Part shown: positions 59,758 through 64,000 of the stretch, piece by piece
Position numbering within the stretch: position 1 is the first letter of the stretch
Layout: the number at the start of each line of letters is the position of its first letter
Assembly (NCBI RefSeq): GCF_026967795.1
Contig: NZ_JAPVBH010000002.1
Coordinates: 372,001-436,000, forward strand
DNA from: Modestobacter sp. VKM Ac-2986
GTDB lineage: Bacteria > Actinomycetota > Actinomycetes > Mycobacteriales > Geodermatophilaceae
Direction: 5' to 3'
DNA length: 64,000 nucleotides
Translations under genes and position numbers: made by a program
The notes under the pieces: model-generated
Seen by the model: only the letters and a program-made list of their open reading frames with translations
Database searches by the model: none
What the model was told of the DNA's origin: nothing

Positions 59758-60621
59758 ATGCGCCGCCGCCCGTTCGCCCTCACCCTGCTGGCCGCCACCG
59801 CCCTGGCCGCGACCGCGTGCGCGCCGCAGGAGGAGCAGGCCGACACCGTCGCCGCCCCCTCGGCCGCCGGCTGCGAGGCCGGCGCCCTGCCGACGCTGGA
59901 GGAGGGCACGCTGACGATCGGCACGGACGCCCCGGCCTACGAGCCGTGGTTCAGCGGTGACGACCCCACCAACGGCGAGGGCTTCGAGTCGGCGGTGGCC
60001 TACGCGGTCGCCGAGCAGCTGGGCTACGCCGAGGACGCCGTCACCTGGACGACGGTGCCGTTCAACAACGTCATCCAGCCCGGCGCGAAGACCTTCGACG
60101 TCGACATCAACCAGTTCTCGATCACCGACGAGCGCCGTCAGGCCGTCGACTTCTCCTCGCCCTACTACGACGTCACCCAGGCCGTGATCACCACGGCCGG
60201 CTCCGCCGCCGAGGGCGCCACCGACCTGGCCGCGCTCAAGGGCCTGCGGCTCGGCGCGCAGGTGGCGACGACCAGCCTCGACGTGCTCACCGACACGATC
60301 GCCCCCGACGCCGACCCGGTCGTGTTCAACACCAACGACGACGCGAAGCTGGCGCTGCAGAACGGCCAGGTCGACGCGATCGTGGTCGACCTGCCCACCG
60401 CCTTCTACATCACCGCCGCAGAGCTCGACGACGGCGTGATCGTCGGCCAGGTGGGCGACTCCGGCAGCAGCGCCGACCAGTTCGGGATGGTGCTGGCCAA
60501 GGGCAGCCCGCTCACCGACTGCGTCAGCCAGGCCGTCGACGCCCTCCGCGAGGACGGGACGCTCGCCGAGCTCGAGCAGCAGTGGCTGGCCGAGGTCGCC
60601 GACGCGCCCGTGCTGTCCTGA
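59758..60621 (+). CDS. ABC transporter amino-acid-binding lipoprotein
   Basis: 287 residues from the ATG at 59758 with AAGGGA upstream and a TAGGAT box at about 59709. The lipoprotein signal ends with LAATAC. The mature part is a type II periplasmic-binding fold ([79 protein letters not shown]), of the polar amino-acid (glutamine/glutamate/cystine-type) class. The ligand is not known. It is followed by permease and ATPase genes in the same operon. Confidence 0.9.
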   Translation: MRRRPFALTLLAATALAATACAPQEEQADTVAAPSAAGCEAGALPTLEEGTLTIGTDAPAYEPWFSGDDPTNGEGFESAVAYAVAEQLGYAEDAVTWTTVPFNNVIQPGAKTFDVDINQFSITDERRQAVDFSSPYYDVTQAVITTAGSAAEGATDLAALKGLRLGAQVATTSLDVLTDTIAPDADPVVFNTNDDAKLALQNGQVDAIVVDLPTAFYITAAELDDGVIVGQVGDSGSSADQFGMVLAKGSPLTDCVSQAVDALREDGTLAELEQQWLAEVADAPVLS

Positions 60622-61490
60622 GCCGCCGGCACCCGGACGCCGTCCTGCCGGCGCCCAGCGAGCTCGAGCTCTCCCGGCGGGCCTGGCGACGCGACCGGGC
60701 CCGCCGGTCCACCGGCGTGGCACTGGTGTCCACGCTGCTGTTCGCGGTCGTGGCGTACCTGGTGGTCACCCGGTCGCCGGGCTGGCCGCGGGTGCAGACG
60801 ACGTTCTTCTCACCGCAGGTCGCGCTGGACTCGCTGCCCGAGATCGCCCGCGGGCTGCTGCTGAACCTGCGGGTGCTGGTCGTCGGCGGCGTCCTGGTCC
60901 TGGTCGTCGGCCTGCTGGTGGCGATCGCGCGCACGCTGCGCGGGCCGGCCTTCGCCCCGCTGCGGCTGCTGGCGACCGGCTACGTCGACCTGTTCCGCGG
61001 CATGCCGCTGATCATCGTGCTGTACCTGGTGGGCTTCGGGTTCCCGGCGCTGGGTCTGCAGGGCGTGCCCACGTCGCCGTTCGTGCTCGGGACGGCGGCG
61101 ATCGTGCTGGTCTACGCCGCCTACGTGGCCGAGGTGTTCCGCGCCGGCATCGAGTCGGTGCACCCCAGCCAGCGGGCCGCGGCGCGGTCGCTGGGGCTGA
61201 CCCACCGGCAGAGCATGCGCATCGTGGTGCTCCCCCAGGCGCTGCGCACGGTCACCCCCGCACTGCTCAACGACTTCGTCGCGCTGCAGAAGGACGTCGG
61301 CCTGATCTCGGTGCTCGGGGCGATCGACGCAGTCCGCTCGGCGCAGATCCTCGTCGGGCGCAGCTTCAACTTCACGCCCTACGTCGTCGCCGGCCTGCTG
61401 TTCGTCCTGCTGGCCGTGCCGACCGCCCGGATCGCGGACGCCGTCTCGGCACGCGCCCGGCGGCGCCAGCAGTCGGGGCACCTGCTGTGA
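60582..61490 (+). CDS. ABC transporter amino-acid permease
   Basis: 302 residues if it begins at GTG 60582, overlapping the binding-protein gene by 40 bases. The N-terminal cytoplasmic segment [20 protein letters not shown] lies between the possible CTG at 60618 and the next in-frame GTG at 60717, so it is probably translated and the start must be at 60582 or a non-standard codon. The membrane domain has five to six helices and the ATPase-contact loop [20 protein letters not shown] (EAA motif), followed by [20 protein letters not shown]. Amino-acid transporter family; the second overlap (GTGA) couples the ATPase gene. Confidence 0.85.
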   Translation: MAGRGRRRARAVLSRRHPDAVLPAPSELELSRRAWRRDRARRSTGVALVSTLLFAVVAYLVVTRSPGWPRVQTTFFSPQVALDSLPEIARGLLLNLRVLVVGGVLVLVVGLLVAIARTLRGPAFAPLRLLATGYVDLFRGMPLIIVLYLVGFGFPALGLQGVPTSPFVLGTAAIVLVYAAYVAEVFRAGIESVHPSQRAAARSLGLTHRQSMRIVVLPQALRTVTPALLNDFVALQKDVGLISVLGAIDAVRSAQILVGRSFNFTPYVVAGLLFVLLAVPTARIADAVSARARRRQQSGHLL

Positions 61491-62236
61491 GCGCGCCGGT
61501 CCTCGACGTCCGGGGTGTGGTCAAGGCCTTCGGCAGCAACGTCGTGCTGCGCGGCGTCGACGTCGCCGTCGCCGAGCACCAGGTCGTCGCGCTGATCGGC
61601 GGTTCGGGCTCGGGCAAGTCGACGCTGCTGCGCTGCGCCAGCCTGCTGGAGACCGTCGACGACGGCCAGGTGCTGCTCGACGGCGAGGACGTCACCGACC
61701 CGCGGGTCGACGCCGACGCCGTCCGCCGCCGGCTGGGCGTGGTCTTCCAGGCCTACAACCTCTTCCCGCACCTGTCGGTGCTGGAGAACGTGACGCTGGC
61801 GCCGACCGTGGTGCACGGGCGGTCGAGGGCCGAGGCGCGCGACGAGGCGACGGCCCTGCTGGAGCGGGTGGGCCTGGCCGACAAGGCCGGCGAGTACCCC
61901 GACCGGCTGTCGGGTGGTCAGCAGCAGCGGGTGGCCATCGTGCGGGCACTGGCGGTGCGCCCCCGGGTGCTGCTGCTCGACGAGATCACCAGCGCGCTGG
62001 ACCCCGAGCTGGTCGGTGAGGTGCTGCGCGTCGTCCGGGAGGTCGCCGAGCAGGGCATGACGATCCTGATGGCCACCCACGAGATGGGCTTCGCCAAGCA
62101 GGTCGCCGACACCATCGCCTTCCTCGACGCCGGCGTGGTGCTGGAGAGCGGCCCGCCCGCCCAGGTCCTCGCCGACCCGCAGGAGGCGCGCACCCGCCAG
62201 TTCCTCGCCCGGGTCATCGACGCCGGACGCCTCTGA
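61487..62236 (+). CDS. ABC transporter amino-acid ATPase
   Basis: 249 residues from a GTG overlapping the permease stop. Walker A ALIGGSGSGKSTLLRCASLL, Q-loop FQAYNLFPHLSVLENV, signature LSGGQQQRVAIVRALA, Walker B VLLLDEITSALDPEL and the switch His in MATHEMGFAKQ are all present. GlnQ/ArtP-type polar amino-acid class. The stop lies 2 bases before the convergent RNase H gene stop, so no terminator is in between. Confidence 0.93.
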   Translation: MSAPVLDVRGVVKAFGSNVVLRGVDVAVAEHQVVALIGGSGSGKSTLLRCASLLETVDDGQVLLDGEDVTDPRVDADAVRRRLGVVFQAYNLFPHLSVLENVTLAPTVVHGRSRAEARDEATALLERVGLADKAGEYPDRLSGGQQQRVAIVRALAVRPRVLLLDEITSALDPELVGEVLRVVREVAEQGMTILMATHEMGFAKQVADTIAFLDAGVVLESGPPAQVLADPQEARTRQFLARVIDAGRL

Positions 62237-62238
62237 CC

Positions 62239-63333
62239 TCAGCCGAGGTGCGACGTGTCGTTCACGAGGCGGACGCTGGTGCGGCCGTCGGAGGACCAGG
62301 TGACCGTCGACAGCGAGGCTGCCTCCAGGAACACCCGGTGGACGACGTCGTCGCCGACCCCGAGCCCGGCGGCCAGCAGCAGCTTGATCGGCATCATGTG
62401 GCTGACCAGGAGCACCGTCGTGCCGGCGTGCCGCTCCAGCACCCGGGCGCGGGCCCGGGCGACCCGGGTGGACACGTCGAGGACCGACTCACCGCTGGGC
62501 GGCCGGACGTCGAGCGCCCCGGACCAGCGGCGGAAGGCCAGCGGGCTCTTCGACTGCGCCTCGTCGGCGGTCAGCCCCTCCCACGCACCGAAGTCCATCT
62601 CGCGCAGGTCGCCGTCGACCTCGACCGGGACGCCGAGCACCTCCGCAGCGGCCTCGGCGGTCTGCCGGGTGCGCTGCAGCGGGGAGCAGACGATGACGTC
62701 GATGCCGCGGCCGGCCAGGTGCCGGGCGGCCGCGGCGGCCTCCGCCCGTCCCAGCTCCGACAGCGGCAGGTCGCTGCTGCCGGAGAACCGGCGCTCGGGA
62801 GTGTGCTCGGTGCGCCCGTGCCGCAGCAGGTGGGTGACCGTGGTGACCACCGGGGCCGGCTCGGTGACCGGCTGCAGGTCGTCCTCGACCACGACCGGCT
62901 CGGTGGCCACGTCCCGGCGCACCGGCTTGCCGTCCATCGCCGAGTTGGCCAGCGCGTCGGCGGCACCGTTCTGCGCGCGCGGCACCCAGGTGTAGCGCAC
63001 CGAGCCCAGCTGCCGGGCGATGTCACGGGCCTGCACGGCCAGCTGCTTCATGTCCGGGTGCTTGATCTGCCAGCGGCCCGACATCTGCTCCACGACGAGC
63101 TTGGAGTCCATCCGCACCTCGACCTCGGCGGTCGGGTCCAGGTCCAGCACGGCCTGCAGCCCGGCGACCAGCCCGCCGTACTCGGCGACGTTGTTGGTCG
63201 CCCGGCCCACGGACTCCGCCCGCTCGGCCAGCACCCGCCCGGTGTCGGCGTCCCGCACGAGCGCCCCGTAGCCGGCCGGCCCGGGGTTGCCCCGCGATCC
63301 GCCGTCGGCCTCGACGATGAGCCGGCGGCTCAC
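62239..63333 (-). CDS. Bifunctional RNase HI/histidine phosphatase
   Basis: 364 residues. The N-terminal RNase HI domain (RLIVEADGGSRGNPGPAGYG; AERAESVGRATNNVAEYGGL with the active-site Glu; MDSKLVVEQMSGRWQIKHPD with an Asp) degrades RNA in RNA/DNA hybrids. The C-terminal phosphoglycerate-mutase-like domain begins TVTHLLRHGRTEHTPERRF (RHG catalytic motif). It contains VIVCSPLQRTRQTAE and VLLVSHMMP. This fusion is typical of actinobacteria, where the phosphatase may process alpha-ribazole phosphate (CobC-like). Starts overlapping the zinc-ribbon gene as ATGA. Confidence 0.94.
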   Translation of the reverse strand: MSRRLIVEADGGSRGNPGPAGYGALVRDADTGRVLAERAESVGRATNNVAEYGGLVAGLQAVLDLDPTAEVEVRMDSKLVVEQMSGRWQIKHPDMKQLAVQARDIARQLGSVRYTWVPRAQNGAADALANSAMDGKPVRRDVATEPVVVEDDLQPVTEPAPVVTTVTHLLRHGRTEHTPERRFSGSSDLPLSELGRAEAAAAARHLAGRGIDVIVCSPLQRTRQTAEAAAEVLGVPVEVDGDLREMDFGAWEGLTADEAQSKSPLAFRRWSGALDVRPPSGESVLDVSTRVARARARVLERHAGTTVLLVSHMMPIKLLLAAGLGVGDDVVHRVFLEAASLSTVTWSSDGRTSVRLVNDTSHLG

Positions 63334-64000
63334 AGCCCGGACTCGGCCGTGCGCACCAGGACCCGGTTGCAGTTCTCGCAGCGCAGCACGGTGTGCGGGT
63401 CGGCGTTGCGGTAGGAGGCCAGCTCGGTGCCGTAGAACTCGATCCGGCAGCCCTGGCAGCGGCGGGCCTTGAGCTCGGCGGCGCCGGTGCTGCCGGTCTG
63501 GGCGGCGACCCGGTCGTAGACCTTGAGCAGGTCGGCGGGGACCGTGGCGGCGATCTGGTCGCGCTTCGCCTGGTGCTGCTCGATGCCCTCGGCGATGACG
63601 GCGAACGCCGCGTCGCGGGCCTGCTCGGCGCGCTCCTGGTCGCCCTGCGCGCCGGCGAGCCCGGCCTGCGCCTCGGCCAGTGTGGTGTCGGCGGCCTCGC
63701 GGCGCTCCATCAGCTCGAGCACCTGGTCCTCCAGGTCGCCCTGCCGGCGGGCGAGGGACTCCAGCTCGTGCTGCAGGCCGGTGATCTCCTTCGGCGTCGC
63801 CCCGCCGGAGTCGATCCGCTGCTGGTCGCGGGCCGCGCGCTGGCGCACCGTGTCGACGTCGCCCTCCAGCCGCTTCTGCTCACGGTCCAGGTCACGGACG
63901 ACGGTCTCGGCCCGGACGACGTCGTCGGACAGGGTCCGCTGCGCCTGGACGGCGGCCTCGACGGCGGCGAGCTCGGGAAGGGTGCGCTTGCGGTGGGTGA
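63330..64000 (-). CDS. C4-type zinc-ribbon coiled-coil protein (partial)
   Basis: The 5' end lies beyond the window; about 223 residues are visible. The N-terminal part is a long coiled coil (VVRDLDREQKRLEGDVDTVR, LARRQGDLEDQVLELMERRE). The C-terminal zinc ribbon has CQGCRIEF and CENCNRVL, four cysteines. It matches the actinobacterial family encoded upstream of the RNase HI/phosphatase fusion (Rv2229c-like). It may contact nucleic acid or act as a tethering protein. Its stop overlaps the RNase H start by four bases, so the two genes are coupled. Confidence 0.9.
   Translation of the reverse strand, partial: THRKRTLPELAAVEAAVQAQRTLSDDVVRAETVVRDLDREQKRLEGDVDTVRQRAARDQQRIDSGGATPKEITGLQHELESLARRQGDLEDQVLELMERREAADTTLAEAQAGLAGAQGDQERAEQARDAAFAVIAEGIEQHQAKRDQIAATVPADLLKVYDRVAAQTGSTGAAELKARRCQGCRIEFYGTELASYRNADPHTVLRCENCNRVLVRTAESGL

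Noticed and set aside
1-64000. Insertion sequences, prophage or integrated element, tRNA genes
   Set aside because: No transposase, integrase, phage structural gene or tRNA-like cloverleaf was recognised on either strand by reading.

Overview
The window is 64 kb of very GC-rich chromosome with GTG and TTG starts, tightly overlapping genes and leaderless promoters. Gene content points to a high-GC Gram-positive actinobacterium: the lipB/lipA-DUF4191-RDD-glnA1 block, a glnE-glnA2 pair, panB, an RNase HI/acid-phosphatase fusion beside a C4 zinc-ribbon protein, an F420:NADP reductase, a GlnR-type operator and a Tad pilus without a secretin. A member of the Geodermatophilaceae (Blastococcus, Modestobacter, Geodermatophilus type) would fit best, but that is inference. 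No insertion sequence, prophage, CRISPR array or tRNA gene was seen.

Layout. 1-4.1 kb: end of a peptidase E gene, lipB, leuS. 4.2-9.2 kb: a 0.65-kb non-coding stretch, then a coupled four-gene operon (mannitol-dehydrogenase-family enzyme, HAD phosphatase, CDP-glycerol glycerophosphotransferase-like enzyme, nucleotidyltransferase) that may make a polyol-phosphate cell-surface polymer. 9.4-17.5 kb: a repeat-built membrane protein, lipA, DUF4191, RDD, glnA1 with its GlnR box, a glutamine amidotransferase, a lipoprotein. 17.5-24.6 kb: ybdD-cstA, a soluble GAF/chemoreceptor-like protein, a haem-oxygenase-like enzyme, a secreted beta-propeller, a CDGSH iron-sulfur protein. 24.6-35.6 kb: glnE with an amidotransferase, a PASTA-like protein, glnA2, an L,D-transpeptidase, nadE-panB, npdG. 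35.7-44 kb: a diguanylate cyclase, an M24 peptidase, a K+-channel-like protein, ChaB, a polysaccharide deacetylase, a LacI regulator and a group of small or stress-type genes including a baeRF-like protein. 44-51.8 kb: a Tad/Flp pilus operon with prepilin peptidase. 51.9-58.5 kb: a GGDEF-EAL protein, two small genes, RNase P RNA, a PIG-L deacetylase diverging from a double-headed AsnC regulator, DoxX and TauE genes. 58.6-64 kb: nadA, an amino-acid ABC transporter, the RNase H/phosphatase fusion and the start of the zinc-ribbon gene.

How it works together. Nitrogen assimilation is the clearest theme. GlnA1 carries the adenylylation-site tyrosine context, GlnE is the enzyme that would modify it, GlnA2 lacks that site, and glnA1 has a four-half-site GlnR operator. 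Cofactor synthesis is a second theme (lipoate, NAD by nadA and nadE, pantothenate by panB, F420 redox by npdG). The Tad pilus sits next to one c-di-GMP enzyme, and a second diguanylate cyclase lies 15 kb away.

The least expected signals are in the non-coding DNA. One is an 82-bp two-hairpin element present twice (1024-1105 and 57290-57371), whose copies differ by compensating changes that preserve the hairpins. Another is a family of four covarying terminator-like stem-loops placed directly behind stop codons. The rest are a divergent promoter with overlapping -10 boxes, repeated leaderless promoters, and strong inverted repeats upstream of two regulator genes.
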